Assembly (NCBI GenBank): GCA_016874095.1
Contig: VGVH01000002.1
Span: 100,431 to 164,430 of the forward strand
Reading direction: 5' to 3'
Length of the DNA stretch: 64,000 nt
Source of the DNA: Gammaproteobacteria bacterium
GTDB lineage: Bacteria > Pseudomonadota > Gammaproteobacteria > Steroidobacterales > GCA-2729495
Numbering within the stretch: the first letter of the stretch is position 1; the number at the start of each line of letters is the position of its first letter. Positions 21,266 through 31,315 of the stretch are shown one piece after another. The position numbers and the translations under genes were made by a program. The notes under the pieces are model-generated. The model searched no databases, was not told the DNA's origin, and was given only the letters and a program-made list of their open reading frames with translations.

Positions 21266-22455
21266 GCGCCCCTCCACTGGGCCAGTGGCCGACGCCGCGT
21301 TGCGCCCTCGCCAAAGCGATTCTCGAAGTCGACCCGCAACAGCAGTGCGATGCCGACCAGCGTCACCACGATGCTGCTGCGGCCATAGCTGACCAGCGGA
21401 AGGGTCAGCCCCTTCGTGGGCAGGATCCCCATGTTCACGCCGAGGTTCACGAATACCTGGGCGGCCTGCCAGCTGGCGAACCCGAAAGCGAATGCGGCGG
21501 CGAACCAGCGCTCCTGCACGGCCGCCTCGCGCGCGATCATGAATGCCCGCCATGCCAGAACGCCGAACAGCGCGACCAGCAGGACCGCTCCGACAAGGCC
21601 GAACTCCTCCGCAATCACGGCGAAGACGAAGTCGGTGTGCGCTTCCGGCAGGTAGAACAGCTTCTGCACGCTGCCACCGAGGCCCAGTCCGGTCCACTCG
21701 CCGGTGCCGATGGCTATCAGCGACTGGGTAAGCTGGAAACCGGTGTTGTAGGGATCGCCCCAGGGATTGAGGAACGAGGTCAGTCGCACGACGCGGTACG
21801 GTGCCGCCAGCGCGACGATGGCACCAAGGCAAACCACCACGGCTCCACAGGCGAAGAAGTCGCGCAGCCGCGCACCGGCGACGAACAGCACGGACAGCGT
21901 TACCACCATCAGCATCAGCGCAGCGCCGAAGTCCGGCTGGGCAAGCAACATCAGGCAGCCTGCACCGCTTACCGCAAGCGGCCTTAAGAAACCCTGCGTT
22001 GTAGTGCGCAATGCCTGGTTGTGGCGCACCGCGTAACCGGCCATGTACAGCAGGATCAGCAGGCGCGCTGGTTCGGACACCTGAACGATGTTCATGCCAG
22101 CGACGTTGAGCCAGCGGGTACTGCCGTTGACGGTACGCCCGAGGCCCGGGACCAGCACCGAAAGCATGAGCGCAAAGGCGCCGATAACCAGCCACTGGCT
22201 GTGCTGGCGCCAGAAATCTAGCGGCATCCGGAAAGCCAGCACGCCGAGCAAACATCCGACCGCTATGGCGCCCAGTTGGCGCCAGAAGAAGTACAGCGGC
22301 CCGCCATAGTCGCGTTCCGCGAGCGAAATCGATGCCGACGCGACCATCACGAGGCCGATTCCGAGCAACGTGGCCACAGTCAGCATCAGCACGCGATCGA
22401 CAAACGCGCCGGACTCGATTGCGGACATGCGCCGACGTTCCATGCTGGCGTTCAT
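21262..22455 (-). CDS. ftsW: Septal peptidoglycan glycosyltransferase FtsW
   Basis: SEDS-family polymerase that works with FtsI at the septum. About ten hydrophobic segments are visible. SEDS motifs include GSTRWLNVAGMNIVQVSEPA, the catalytic-loop region with PEAHTDFVFAVIAEEFG, and the C-terminal KGLTLPLVSYGRSS. The chosen ATG at 22455 gives 397 aa and a 4-bp overlap with murD; a second ATG lies at 22443. Sequence upstream in the same frame is the antisense of murD and is not coding. Confidence 0.95.
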   Translation of the reverse strand: MNASMERRRMSAIESGAFVDRVLMLTVATLLGIGLVMVASASISLAERDYGGPLYFFWRQLGAIAVGCLLGVLAFRMPLDFWRQHSQWLVIGAFALMLSVLVPGLGRTVNGSTRWLNVAGMNIVQVSEPARLLILLYMAGYAVRHNQALRTTTQGFLRPLAVSGAGCLMLLAQPDFGAALMLMVVTLSVLFVAGARLRDFFACGAVVVCLGAIVALAAPYRVVRLTSFLNPWGDPYNTGFQLTQSLIAIGTGEWTGLGLGGSVQKLFYLPEAHTDFVFAVIAEEFGLVGAVLLVALFGVLAWRAFMIAREAAVQERWFAAAFAFGFASWQAAQVFVNLGVNMGILPTKGLTLPLVSYGRSSIVVTLVGIALLLRVDFENRFGEGATRRRPLAQWRGA

Positions 22456-23813
22456 GGCGCGGCCTCCAGCACGGCGGACGCAAACACCTGCCCGCGGTGC
22501 TCGTAGCTGCGAAACATGTCGAGGCTGCTGCAGGCTGGCGCGAGCAGAACGGTCGTCCCGGGCTGCGCGAGAGCCCGTGCGCGGCGCACGGCGGCGGGCA
22601 GCGACGCGACCAGCTCGACGGTCGCGACCGCCGCGAGCGCGGTGGCCATCATTTCGCGATCGCGGCCGATGAGGATCACGGCGGCGTTGCGACCACGCAG
22701 TGCCGTGGCCAGGTCTTCGAAGGTCTGACCCTTGCCATCGCCGCCGCCGATCAGGATGAGCGGTCCCTCTGTGCTGCCCACGCTCGTGACCGCAGCGGCG
22801 ACATTCGTTGCCTTCGAATCGTCCATCCAGGTCACGCCGTCGGTCACAGCCACGGTCTGCATCCGGTGCGGCAGGCCGCGAAACGCGCGCAGCGCTGCAA
22901 CGCAGGCGGAGTCCGGGGCCCCGAGGCTGTGAGCGAGTGCCGCCGCCGCAAGCGCATTGGAGACGTTGTGGCGGCCGGTTGTGCCGAGTTCGCCGACCGC
23001 GAGGAGCGGCTCGTCGCCACGAACGAGCAACGCGCCGGGCCCCTGGCCACGAACACCGTAGTGACCGCCGCGGGGTGTATCCAGTCCGAATTCGACGACC
23101 TTGCTTCCGCGAGGCACGAGCGACACGAGACTGCGCTCGTCGCGATTGACGATCGCGACTGCGGCACGCGCATAGATGCGCGCCTTGGCGGCGGTGTACG
23201 CGGCCATCGTCCCGTGCTTGTCGAGATGATCCGCGGCGACGTTCAGTACGACGGCAGATGCAAGATCCATCGCGGCACTTCGCTCGAGCTGGAAGCTCGA
23301 GAGCTCGAGCACATAGCTGTCCGCCGCGGAGTCGAGCAGGTCCAGTGCCGGCGTCCCCAGGTTGCCGCCGACGCCTGCGCGCCTGCCGGCAGCGGCGAGA
23401 ATCGCGCCCACCATAGTGGTGACCGTGCTCTTGCCGTTGGATCCCGTTATGCCAACCACCGGAGCGCGGCGCTGGGCCATGAAGAGATCGATATCGCTCA
23501 GCAGGGGAATGCCGCGCCGGCGCGCGCTTGCGAGAATCGGCAGTTGGAGATCGACCCCGGGTGAAACGATCACCTGCGCGACTCCAGGAGGAAGTTCGCC
23601 GGGCAGCTCGCCGCAGATGAGGCCGGCTTCCGGCATCGCCGCGCGGATCGCGGCAGCTGCCGGTGGCGAGACCCTCGTATCGGCAAACCAAGCGCCCTGG
23701 CCGCGGCCGGCAAGATGGCGCGCGCAGGATGCGCCGGTCGCGCCCATGCCGAGCACGAGCACGGTGCGAACTTCGCCGGCGTTGCCTGCCTGGTCGAATT
23801 TTTCCATTGCCAT
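22452..23813 (-). CDS. murD: UDP-N-acetylmuramoylalanine--D-glutamate ligase MurD
   Basis: Adds D-Glu to UDP-MurNAc-L-Ala. Rossmann-like VLVLGMGATGASCARHLA, ATP loop [25 protein letters not shown] and the DDSKATN motif are all present. The ATG at 23813 is preferred to an in-frame TTG at 23828, giving 453 aa. It lies 23 bp after mraY, one of the few junctions in the cluster without an overlap. Confidence 0.95.
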   Translation of the reverse strand: MAMEKFDQAGNAGEVRTVLVLGMGATGASCARHLAGRGQGAWFADTRVSPPAAAAIRAAMPEAGLICGELPGELPPGVAQVIVSPGVDLQLPILASARRRGIPLLSDIDLFMAQRRAPVVGITGSNGKSTVTTMVGAILAAAGRRAGVGGNLGTPALDLLDSAADSYVLELSSFQLERSAAMDLASAVVLNVAADHLDKHGTMAAYTAAKARIYARAAVAIVNRDERSLVSLVPRGSKVVEFGLDTPRGGHYGVRGQGPGALLVRGDEPLLAVGELGTTGRHNVSNALAAAALAHSLGAPDSACVAALRAFRGLPHRMQTVAVTDGVTWMDDSKATNVAAAVTSVGSTEGPLILIGGGDGKGQTFEDLATALRGRNAAVILIGRDREMMATALAAVATVELVASLPAAVRRARALAQPGTTVLLAPACSSLDMFRSYEHRGQVFASAVLEAAP

Positions 23814-23836
23814 ACCCACGCGCACCAACCGTCCGA

Positions 23837-24919
23837 TCAGCGGATCTTCAGGCTCGACAGCCCGACCAGCACGAGGATCACTGTGATGATCCAGAACCGC
23901 ACGATGACCTTCGGTTCCGGCCAGCCCATCAGCTCGAAGTGGTGATGGATCGGCGCCATGCGGAAGACGCGCTTGCCCCGCAGCTTGAAGGAAGCGACCT
24001 GGATCATCACCGAGAGTGTCTCCATGACGAAGACACCACCCATGATCACGAGCACGATTTCCTGCCGCACGATCACGGCGACCGTACCGAGCGCGCCGCC
24101 AAGCGCCAGCGCTCCCACGTCGCCCATGAACACCTGTGCGGGGTATGAGTTGAACCAGAGGAAGCCGAGCCCGGCGCCACAGAGCGCCGCACAGAAGACA
24201 AGCATTTCTCCGGCGCCGTCGATATGGGGAACACCCAGGTAGCGCGCGAAGATGACGTTGCCCGCGACATAGGCAAAGACGCCCAGTGCCCCGCCGACAA
24301 GCACCGCAGGCATGGTGGCGAGGCCATCCAGGCCGTCCGTCAGGTTTACGGCGTTGCTGGTTCCGACGATTACCAGCATCGCGAACACGACGAAGAACGC
24401 GCCCAGCGGTACTGCGGCGTCCTTGAGGTAGGGAATCAGCAGGTTCGTCTCGGCCGGCTGCTCGGCAACCGAGAAAAGGAAATACGCGGCCACCAGCGCG
24501 ATCACGGTCTGCCAGACGAATTTCGCGCGGGCCGACAGACCCTTCGGATCCCGGCGCTTCAGTTTGCGGTAGTCATCCACGAAGCCGATGAGGCCGTAAC
24601 CGAAGGTCACGCCCAGCGCCGTCCAGACGTAGCTGCTCGTGAGATCGGCCCACAGCAAAGTGCCGGCACCGATGGCAAGCAGGATCAGCGTACCGCCCAT
24701 GGTGGGCGTCCCGGCCTTCGCCAGGTGGGTGCCCGGACCATCATCGCGGACGGTCTGGCCGATCTCCTTCGCCTGGAGCCAGCGAATGACGCCCGGGCCG
24801 AGCAGGAGCGAAATCAGCAAGGCGCTCAGCGCGGCGAGAATCGCTCGGAACGTGATGTAGGTGAACAGATTGAAGGCCGAGACGAATCGGGTCAGGTATT
24901 CGGCAAGGTGGAACAGCAT
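23837..24919 (-). CDS. mraY: Phospho-N-acetylmuramoyl-pentapeptide transferase MraY
   Basis: Integral membrane enzyme that makes lipid I from UDP-MurNAc-pentapeptide and undecaprenyl phosphate. Start MLFHLAEYL at 24919 gives 360 aa, the canonical MraY length. Signature motifs are [11 protein letters not shown], the aspartate pair [29 protein letters not shown] and APIHHHFEL. About ten membrane segments. Only 4 bp separate it from the murF stop. Confidence 0.97.
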   Translation of the reverse strand: MLFHLAEYLTRFVSAFNLFTYITFRAILAALSALLISLLLGPGVIRWLQAKEIGQTVRDDGPGTHLAKAGTPTMGGTLILLAIGAGTLLWADLTSSYVWTALGVTFGYGLIGFVDDYRKLKRRDPKGLSARAKFVWQTVIALVAAYFLFSVAEQPAETNLLIPYLKDAAVPLGAFFVVFAMLVIVGTSNAVNLTDGLDGLATMPAVLVGGALGVFAYVAGNVIFARYLGVPHIDGAGEMLVFCAALCGAGLGFLWFNSYPAQVFMGDVGALALGGALGTVAVIVRQEIVLVIMGGVFVMETLSVMIQVASFKLRGKRVFRMAPIHHHFELMGWPEPKVIVRFWIITVILVLVGLSSLKIR

Positions 24920-24923
24920 CTCG

Positions 24924-26309
24924 TCAGCCCCCCCGCCCGCTGTCGGCGGCAAGTGCCTGGACTACGCGCTCCATGCCCATCGAGCGGGAGCCCTTCACCA
25001 GCACCGTGAGGTCCGCGCGTATCGCCGAACTGACCAGGTCGGCGATTTCGTCGACAGACTCGCGCCACTGCGCCCGCGCTCCGAACTCGCTTGCCGCAGC
25101 TCTGCTGCGCGGACCGGCGCAATAGAGCCGGGTAATGCCGGCGCGCAGGGCGGCAGCGCCCATTTCGCGATGCATGGCATCGCTGTCCTCGCCCAGCTCG
25201 GCCATATCGCCCAGCACAAGCCAGCGCTCGCCGCGAATCCCGCCGAGGAAGGAAATGGCTGCACGTACCGAGCCGGGATTCGCGTTGTACGTATCGTCGA
25301 AGAGCGCGAACCGGCCGCGCGCCTCGACCTTGCGCAATCTGCCGGAAAAATTGCGCACACTGCTGAGTCCGTCGACGACCGCAGATATGCCTGCGCCGGC
25401 CGCCATCGCGGCCGCAGCAGCCCCCAACGCATTCACGACGTTGTGCGCACCGGCCATTTCAAGCCGCAGCGGAACGGCACTCCCCTGCGTATGAAGCGTG
25501 AAGCGTATCGCCATGCCGCCGCGGTCCATCGCGATGTCGGTGGCGCGCACGTTGGCGTCGGGATGCAGGCCGAAACTGACGCGTCGGCTGCGGCTGGCAC
25601 GCTGCCACCATGATGTGAAGAAGCGGTCGTCGCGATTCACCACCGCCGTTCCATCCGCGGGCAGCACATCGAAAATCTCGCCCTTGGTGGTCGCCACGTC
25701 CTCGATCGTGCCGAATCCCTGCAGGTGCGCCCGGGCTGCGTTGGTCAGGAGTGATACCGTTGGCGCGGCGATCCGCGCGAGATAGGCGATATCCCCGCGC
25801 TTGGCCGCACCCATTTCTATGACAGCAGCCCGGTGCTGCGAACCGAGATACGTCAGCGTGCGCGGCAAGCCGATTTCGTTGTTGAGATTGCCCCATGTGA
25901 CGAGGACAGCATCGACTTCCCCGCTGGCCGGGTAGTGAGCCCGCATGATCGAAGCGATCATTTCCTTCGACGTCGTCTTGCCGTTGGAACCCGTGATGCC
26001 GATCAGCGGCAGACTGAAGCGCTGGCGCCACGCCCGTGCCAGCTCCCCGAACCCCAGTCGCGTTTCGGCCACGACGATCTGCTGCAGCGGCGTATCCTGG
26101 CGCTGCTCCACGACCGCACACGCTGCACTGCGCGCCGCCACCTCGGTAATGAAAGCTGCGGCATCGACGCGCGCGCCACGGAACGCAAAGAAGAGTTCAT
26201 CAGCCGAGATCGTTCGCGAATCACTGCTGACGCCACGGTAGCTGCGGTCCGCGCCATGGAGTATCCCGCCCATGGCGGCTGCGGCATCGATGAGGTTGCC
26301 CGTGATCAT
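24924..26309 (-). CDS. murF: MurF, D-Ala-D-Ala-adding ligase
   Basis: Completes the UDP-MurNAc-pentapeptide by adding the dipeptide made by Ddl. The ATP loop [24 protein letters not shown], the Mur-ligase motif [16 protein letters not shown] and [13 protein letters not shown] identify it. Length of 461 aa is usual. The ATG overlaps the murE stop by 4 bp. Reading on the opposite strand is open in places, but those frames are shadows. Confidence 0.96.
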   Translation of the reverse strand: MITGNLIDAAAAMGGILHGADRSYRGVSSDSRTISADELFFAFRGARVDAAAFITEVAARSAACAVVEQRQDTPLQQIVVAETRLGFGELARAWRQRFSLPLIGITGSNGKTTSKEMIASIMRAHYPASGEVDAVLVTWGNLNNEIGLPRTLTYLGSQHRAAVIEMGAAKRGDIAYLARIAAPTVSLLTNAARAHLQGFGTIEDVATTKGEIFDVLPADGTAVVNRDDRFFTSWWQRASRSRRVSFGLHPDANVRATDIAMDRGGMAIRFTLHTQGSAVPLRLEMAGAHNVVNALGAAAAAMAAGAGISAVVDGLSSVRNFSGRLRKVEARGRFALFDDTYNANPGSVRAAISFLGGIRGERWLVLGDMAELGEDSDAMHREMGAAALRAGITRLYCAGPRSRAAASEFGARAQWRESVDEIADLVSSAIRADLTVLVKGSRSMGMERVVQALAADSGRGG

Positions 26310-27805
26310 TGGCGTTGCACGAGGGCGACCCTCGCGGCCTGCTGGTCGGAGAATGGGCGCTGCTCCCGCCCGACGATCTGCACCGATTCGTGACCCTTGC
26401 CGGCAATGAGTACCGTGTCGCGCGGACGGGCCGACGCTATGGCATGACCGATGGCGGCTGCGCGATCACGAATCACCGTGACGTCAGCGCCCAGCGGGAT
26501 GCCTGCGCGGATCGCCGCAACGATGGCATCCGGATCCTCGCCGCGCGGATTGTCATCGGTGATCACGATGTGACTCGAGCCGGCCGCAGCCGCGTCGCCC
26601 ATCAGCGGACGCTTGCCGCCATCCCGCTCGCCGCCGCAACCGAACACGCACCAGACCTCTCCCTCGCTGTCCTCGGTCAGCACGGCAAGCGCGCGCGACA
26701 GCGCATCGGGCGTGTGGGCGAAATCGACGATCACCCGGGGCCCTGCCGGCGCAGGCACCGGTTCCATGCGACCCGGCGGCGCCTTGCACACGGCGAGGGC
26801 CTGGGCGATTGCCTGTGGCTCGAAGCGCAGGGCGTGGAGTATGCCGGCCGCCACCACGAGGTTCTCGAGATTGAACGTACCGACCAGCGCCGTAGAAAAC
26901 CCGAATCGGTCGTTACCTGCGATCAGCTCGATACGCTGGCCGTCCAGGTGCGAACCAAGTCGCCGGATCGACAGCGCCGGCCTCAGTGCTCCAGTGTCGG
27001 CGCCTGCGAGTGCAACGGCGGTCAGCCGCGTGCCGGCCGCGAGTTGCGACGCGAGGCTGCGTCCGAAAGCGTCACCGACATTGATCACGGCGTCCGGCGG
27101 TGCGAAATCCGCGAACAGTCGTGCCTTGGCGCGGCCGTAGCTTGCTATGTCGCCGTGATAGTCCAGATGGTCGCGGCTCAGGTTGGTGAAGGCCGCGACG
27201 CGAAAGCGAACACCGGAAACCCGCCCCTGGTCGAGCGCATGCGAGGAGACTTCGGCGGCGACATGGCGGGCACCGCCATCGGCGAGTATGCGCAGTCTGC
27301 GGTGCAGATTGACGCAGCCTGGTGTCGTCAGCTCGTCTGCCCTGACACTGGTACCAAGCCCGCTGCCGAGCGTGCCGATGTAGCCGCAGCGCTCGCCAAG
27401 CGCCTCCAACGCCTGCGTGACAAGCCAGGCAACAGTTGTCTTGCCATTTGTTCCGGTGATGCCTGCTATCGCGAGCCGGCTCGACGGCTGCGCGAAGAAG
27501 CGCCCGGCGATCGCACCGAGTTGCGCGCGCAGGCCGGGCACTCCGAACCCATCGACGTCTGCGGGCAATTCGGGCGGCGGAAGGTCACGTGACGGTTCCC
27601 AGGCAACCACGCGGGCACCATGGCGTATCGCGTCGTCCAGAAACCGTAGACCGTGATCGCGACTGCCGGCACAGGCGAGGAACAGCCCGCCCGGCACGAC
27701 TTCGCGGCTGTCGCTCGCGATATCGGCGACGTTTATCCGTGCCAGGGCCGGATCGATGCCGGGGATGAGCTTGCCAAGCTGCATGGCAGAGACCGATCTC
27801 CTCAT
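26306..27805 (-). CDS. murE: MurE, meso-diaminopimelate-adding ligase
   Basis: Adds the third residue of the stem peptide. ATP loop GITGTNGKTTVAWL, carboxy-lysine region, and above all the substrate-selecting motif DNPR (TDDNPRGEDP) mark it as specific for meso-diaminopimelate rather than lysine. GKGHE near the C-terminus also fits. Length of 499 aa is normal. ATG in a 4-bp overlap with the ftsI stop. Confidence 0.96.
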   Translation of the reverse strand: MRRSVSAMQLGKLIPGIDPALARINVADIASDSREVVPGGLFLACAGSRDHGLRFLDDAIRHGARVVAWEPSRDLPPPELPADVDGFGVPGLRAQLGAIAGRFFAQPSSRLAIAGITGTNGKTTVAWLVTQALEALGERCGYIGTLGSGLGTSVRADELTTPGCVNLHRRLRILADGGARHVAAEVSSHALDQGRVSGVRFRVAAFTNLSRDHLDYHGDIASYGRAKARLFADFAPPDAVINVGDAFGRSLASQLAAGTRLTAVALAGADTGALRPALSIRRLGSHLDGQRIELIAGNDRFGFSTALVGTFNLENLVVAAGILHALRFEPQAIAQALAVCKAPPGRMEPVPAPAGPRVIVDFAHTPDALSRALAVLTEDSEGEVWCVFGCGGERDGGKRPLMGDAAAAGSSHIVITDDNPRGEDPDAIVAAIRAGIPLGADVTVIRDRAAAIGHAIASARPRDTVLIAGKGHESVQIVGREQRPFSDQQAARVALVQRQ

Positions 27806-29538
27806 GGCAAATTCGCCGCCGTTACGGCCGGCGCGCCAGCGGTCTGCAGCGGTGAAATGTTGTCGGGCGGAATCGCGAGGATGCGCATCGCCCCCTCGAC
27901 GATCTTCGAGAACACGGGGGCCGCGACATCGCCACCGTAATAGGCTCCGCCCCGGGGCTCGTCGACGATGACCACGACCGACAGACGGGGTCTCGACGCC
28001 GGAGCGACGCCAGCGAACACCGCCGTGTAACGCTCCGTGGAGTAGCCCCCGACTGCGAATTTCCGCGCCGTTCCCGTCTTGCCGGCGACGCGGTACCCCG
28101 GCACCGATGCCCGGATGCCCGTTCCATCCGGAGCCACTACGTGCTCGAGCATGGCGACGACAGCGCGGGCGTTGTCTGCCTCGATGACCCTGCGACCGAT
28201 CGGCGCCGACTCCACTCGTAACAGGGAAACCGGGCGCATCACCCCGTCGGCGGCGAGAACGGCGTATGTCTGCGCGAGCTGCAGCGGAGTCACGGACAGG
28301 CCGTAGCCATAGGCAAGCGTCGCCTTGGCAATCGGCCGCCAGTTCTTATAGTGGCTCAGCAGTCCCGCCGACTCACCTTCGAAGCCGCTGGACGTAACCC
28401 TCCCGAGTCCGAAACGACTGAGCACGCTCCAGAGCTGCTCGGACGGCAACGACATCGCAACTTTCGTCGCGCCGACATTGCTGGACCGAGCGAGCAAGGT
28501 TGTCAGGTCGATCAGGCCGAGGTTGTGCTTGTCCTCGATCACCTTGTTGCCGACCTGAATCAGGCCCGGAGAGGTATCGACCCGACTGTCGGGTTGCCAC
28601 CGCCCGGACTCCAGCGCGGCAGCGATCACCAGCGGCTTGAGACTGGAACCCGGCTCGAACATGTCGGTGATCGCGCGGTTGCGTATACGCGCCGGCACGA
28701 ACTGGGAGCGGTCGTTCGGGTTGTACGACGGCTGATTCACCATCGCGAGGACTTCGCCGGTCTCGGCGTCCAGCACGACTGCCGAGGCCGACAGGGCGCG
28801 GTTGGCATACACGGCCGCTTTCAGCTCGCGATAGGCGAGGTACTGGATCCGCAGGTCGAGCGACGCAGCGACGGTACGCCCGGGGCTCGGTGATTCGAGC
28901 CGTTCCACATCCTCGATCACGCGTCCGAGCCGGTCGCGGAGCACCATCTTCTTGCCCGGCCGACCCCGCAACCAGTCGTCGAAGGCTTTTTCGATGCCCT
29001 CCTGTCCGACTTCGTCAACGTTGGTGAAGCCGACGACATGCCCGCTCACCTCGCCGGCCGGGTAGTAGCGGCGGTACTCGCGCAGCAGGTGGACGCCCGT
29101 AATCCCCCGGTCGGCGATGGCACGCGCATCGGCAGGGTTCATCTGCCGGCGCAGGTACATGAAGTCGTTCTCGACATTGCTGGTGATGTCCCGCGCAAGC
29201 GCGCTGGCATCCAGTCCGGTCGCATGGGCCAGCTCCGGAATCTGGTCCGGAACCTGCGCGATTTCCTGCGGACTGACCCAGAGGCTGTCGACAGGCATGG
29301 ACGCGGCCAGCGGTGCGCCGTTGCGGTCGGTAATCAGCCCGCGGTTTGCCGAAATCTTTGCCGTACGCAGGTGGCGGGCATCCGCTTGGTTGATGAGGAA
29401 TTGCTTGTTGAATACCTGCAGTTGCACCGCCCGGGCAATGAGCGTCACGCCCAGAAGGACCGACAACGCGCAAACGAGGAGCCATCGCGCCTGAAAGCTC
29501 TCGACCGGCGTGAGCGGCAACCTGGTCTTGCCGTTCAC
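27802..29538 (-). CDS. ftsI: Septal transpeptidase FtsI (PBP3)
   Basis: Class B penicillin-binding protein that crosslinks septal peptidoglycan with FtsW. There is one N-terminal membrane anchor (about residues 17-38), a pedestal domain starting near RGLITDRNGAPLA, and a transpeptidase domain with SxxK as SSLK (FEPGSSLKP), SxN as SSN (RSSNVGATK) and KTG as KTGTARK. Length of 578 aa is typical. The start is a GTG overlapping the ftsL stop by 4 bp. Confidence 0.96.
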   Translation of the reverse strand: MNGKTRLPLTPVESFQARWLLVCALSVLLGVTLIARAVQLQVFNKQFLINQADARHLRTAKISANRGLITDRNGAPLAASMPVDSLWVSPQEIAQVPDQIPELAHATGLDASALARDITSNVENDFMYLRRQMNPADARAIADRGITGVHLLREYRRYYPAGEVSGHVVGFTNVDEVGQEGIEKAFDDWLRGRPGKKMVLRDRLGRVIEDVERLESPSPGRTVAASLDLRIQYLAYRELKAAVYANRALSASAVVLDAETGEVLAMVNQPSYNPNDRSQFVPARIRNRAITDMFEPGSSLKPLVIAAALESGRWQPDSRVDTSPGLIQVGNKVIEDKHNLGLIDLTTLLARSSNVGATKVAMSLPSEQLWSVLSRFGLGRVTSSGFEGESAGLLSHYKNWRPIAKATLAYGYGLSVTPLQLAQTYAVLAADGVMRPVSLLRVESAPIGRRVIEADNARAVVAMLEHVVAPDGTGIRASVPGYRVAGKTGTARKFAVGGYSTERYTAVFAGVAPASRPRLSVVVIVDEPRGGAYYGGDVAAPVFSKIVEGAMRILAIPPDNISPLQTAGAPAVTAANLP

Positions 29539-29813
29539 TGGGTTATCACCCTCAGTTCGCCGGCTGAAGGGCTGCGCATGCCCATGTCGCCCCGCGCGAG
29601 CTGCTCCACCCTCGCATGCGTGGACCAGGCGCTCTGCTCGACCTGGAGGCGGCTCCAGTCGACTTCGAGACGATCCCGCTCATCGGTCAGGGCCTGAAGC
29701 TCCATGAAGAGCTTGCGGTTCTCGTGCTTGGCAGTGACGGCGCCAACTGCTGACACGAGTACGGCAAGCGTCAGCCCGGCGAAAGACAGACGCTGGCGAA
29801 CAGCAGGCGTCAC
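29535..29813 (-). CDS. ftsL: Cell division protein FtsL
   Basis: Small bitopic divisome protein pairing with FtsB and FtsQ. The 92-aa product has one membrane segment (about residues 9-28, LSFAGLTLAVLVSAVGAV) followed by a short periplasmic coiled coil (FMELQALTDERDRLEVDWSR). FtsL is weakly conserved, so assignment rests on size, topology and its place between rsmH and ftsI. The GTG start sits in a 4-bp overlap with the rsmH stop. Confidence 0.93.
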   Translation of the reverse strand: MTPAVRQRLSFAGLTLAVLVSAVGAVTAKHENRKLFMELQALTDERDRLEVDWSRLQVEQSAWSTHARVEQLARGDMGMRSPSAGELRVITQ

Positions 29814-30736
29814 GCGATTTTCTCCGCGACGCGCAGAACCGCGCTGCGCGCCCGGGCGTTGGCCGCGACTTCAGTCTCCCCGGCATGTGCCGCTCCGCCG
29901 ACGAGCCGCATGGTCGGTTGCGCCGAGGCTGGCACTACCGGCAGGCTCGCCAGGGCCGGATCGATGCGCGAACGGTCGCGCATGAAGCGCTTGGCGATAC
30001 GATCCTCGAGCGAATGAAAACTGATGACGCAGAGCCGGCCGCCGATCTTCAGGACTTCCAGCGCCTGGGCCAGTCCGGCATCGAGCTCATCGAGCTCGCG
30101 GTTGATGAAAATCCGTATCGCCTGGAAAACCCGCGTCGCGGGATGGCGACCTGTCGGCGGGCGATGCACGGTTTCGCCAACGACCGCCACGAGATCACCC
30201 GTTGTCGCCAGCGGCCGCCGGGCGCGACGCGCGCCGATCGCCCGGGCGATCCGCCCGGCATCCGGCTCGTCGCCGAATCTGCGCAGGACCTGTGCGATTT
30301 CGCGTTCGGGGGCCGAGTTTAGCCACTCGGCGGCACTCGGCGATGCGGCCGGGTCCATGCGCATATCGAGCGGCCCATCGCTCTGAAAACTGAACCCGCG
30401 CTGCGCGGAATCGAGCTGAGGCGACGACACGCCGAGATCGAACACGATCCCGTCGACTGCACCCTTCACGCCCTGCGATTCCACGATCCGCCGCAACTGT
30501 CCGAATCTTTCTTGTTCGATTGAGAAGCGCCCATCTGCCGCCTCGAGCCTTCGCCCCTCTGCCACGGCGTCCGGGTCGCGATCCAGCGCCATCAGCCGCC
30601 CGCCAGCCCCGAGCTGCCCCAGGATCGCGCGGCTGTGCCCGCCCCGCCCGAAGGTTGCGTCGACGTAAAAACCGTCAGCGCGAACGGCAAGTCCACGCAG
30701 CACCTGCTCGAGGAGCACCGGCACATGGCTGTCCAC
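29810..30736 (-). CDS. rsmH: 16S rRNA (cytosine-1402-N4) methyltransferase RsmH
   Basis: SAM-dependent methylation of C1402 in 16S rRNA; RsmI (33.0-33.9 kb here) adds the 2'-O-methyl to the same nucleotide. Motifs: DATFGRGGHSRAIL (SAM site), LMALDRDPDAV, VFDLGVSSPQLD and the C-terminal ISFHSLEDRIAKRFM. The start is uncertain: GTG at 30736 gives MDSHVPVLLEQVL and 309 aa, keeping the conserved HVPVLL, while a GGAGG at about 30737-30741 would better suit the GTG at 30724. The upstream open frame runs into mraZ and is not coding. Confidence 0.93.
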   Translation of the reverse strand: MDSHVPVLLEQVLRGLAVRADGFYVDATFGRGGHSRAILGQLGAGGRLMALDRDPDAVAEGRRLEAADGRFSIEQERFGQLRRIVESQGVKGAVDGIVFDLGVSSPQLDSAQRGFSFQSDGPLDMRMDPAASPSAAEWLNSAPEREIAQVLRRFGDEPDAGRIARAIGARRARRPLATTGDLVAVVGETVHRPPTGRHPATRVFQAIRIFINRELDELDAGLAQALEVLKIGGRLCVISFHSLEDRIAKRFMRDRSRIDPALASLPVVPASAQPTMRLVGGAAHAGETEVAANARARSAVLRVAEKIA

Positions 30737-30804
30737 CTCCAACCCCCGGACCGTCGCGATGCACGCCACCGCGAAGTCCCTCCGCAAGGCAGCCGGCGCA
30801 GCGC

Positions 30805-31260
30805 TTACAGCGAGAGCTGCTCCAGCTCGGCCGGCAGCGCAATACCATCTTCGGTATCGCCTGCGAGCCAGCTGTCCCGTCGTTCGTTCCAGCGAGCCTC
30901 GTCCCACAACTCGAATTTGTTTCCCTGACCGAACAGGATTGCCTGCCGGTCGAGAGACGCGAATTCACGCAGCTCGCGGGGAATGAGAATTCGCCCGTGG
31001 CTGTCGAGATCTACTTCGGATGCGTAGCCGACCATGAGTCGCTGCAGGCGACGCGAGCGCTTGTTGAGCGAAGGCAGGCGCATCAGCTTGCGCTCGATCT
31101 CTTCCCAGTCAGGTAACGGATAGATCAGCAGGCAGTGATCGGGGTCGACGGTGCAAACGAGCCGCCCTTCGCAGCGCGCAGCCAGACGCTCGCGATAGCG
31201 GGCGGGAAATGCCAGCCGCCCCTTCGCATCCAGCGTGATTTGCGTCGCCCCACGGAACAT
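30805..31260 (-). CDS. mraZ: Transcriptional regulator MraZ
   Basis: AbrB-like DNA-binding protein and usual repressor of its own dcw operon. The ATG at 31260 gives MFRGATQITLDAKGRLAFPA, the classic MraZ start, and 151 aa (E. coli 152). Two tandem SpoVT-AbrB repeats are visible, the second around EVDLDSHGRILIPRELREFA. Matching MraZ boxes lie directly upstream. A longer in-frame start at 31305 would run through those boxes and is unlikely. Confidence 0.96.
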   Translation of the reverse strand: MFRGATQITLDAKGRLAFPARYRERLAARCEGRLVCTVDPDHCLLIYPLPDWEEIERKLMRLPSLNKRSRRLQRLMVGYASEVDLDSHGRILIPRELREFASLDRQAILFGQGNKFELWDEARWNERRDSWLAGDTEDGIALPAELEQLSL

Positions 31261-31270
31261 GTGTGGATAG

Positions 31271-31315
31271 GGCACCAGAGCCCATTTTCTCCCACTTTTT
31301 GCCACCCTCGGCCAC
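31271..31315 (-). promoter_or_regulatory. MraZ operator: five direct repeats with 10-bp period
   Basis: Read on the minus strand, GTGGC, GTGGC, GTGGG, ATGGG and GTGCC start exactly 10 bp apart, at + positions 31311, 31301, 31291, 31281 and 31271 (left edges). MraZ is known to bind GTGGG-like repeats separated by 5 nt. The array starts at the -10 hexamer and covers the transcription start, so binding would repress mraZ and the genes behind it. Confidence 0.88.

Noticed and set aside
21266-22483. Long upstream extension of the murG reading frame (770 codons in total)
   Set aside because: The extra part lies inside ftsW in another frame. MurG begins normally at 21265 with an overlap to the ftsW stop.
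22456-23691. Long upstream extension of the ftsW reading frame
   Set aside because: It is an out-of-frame reading of murD. FtsW starts normally at 22455.
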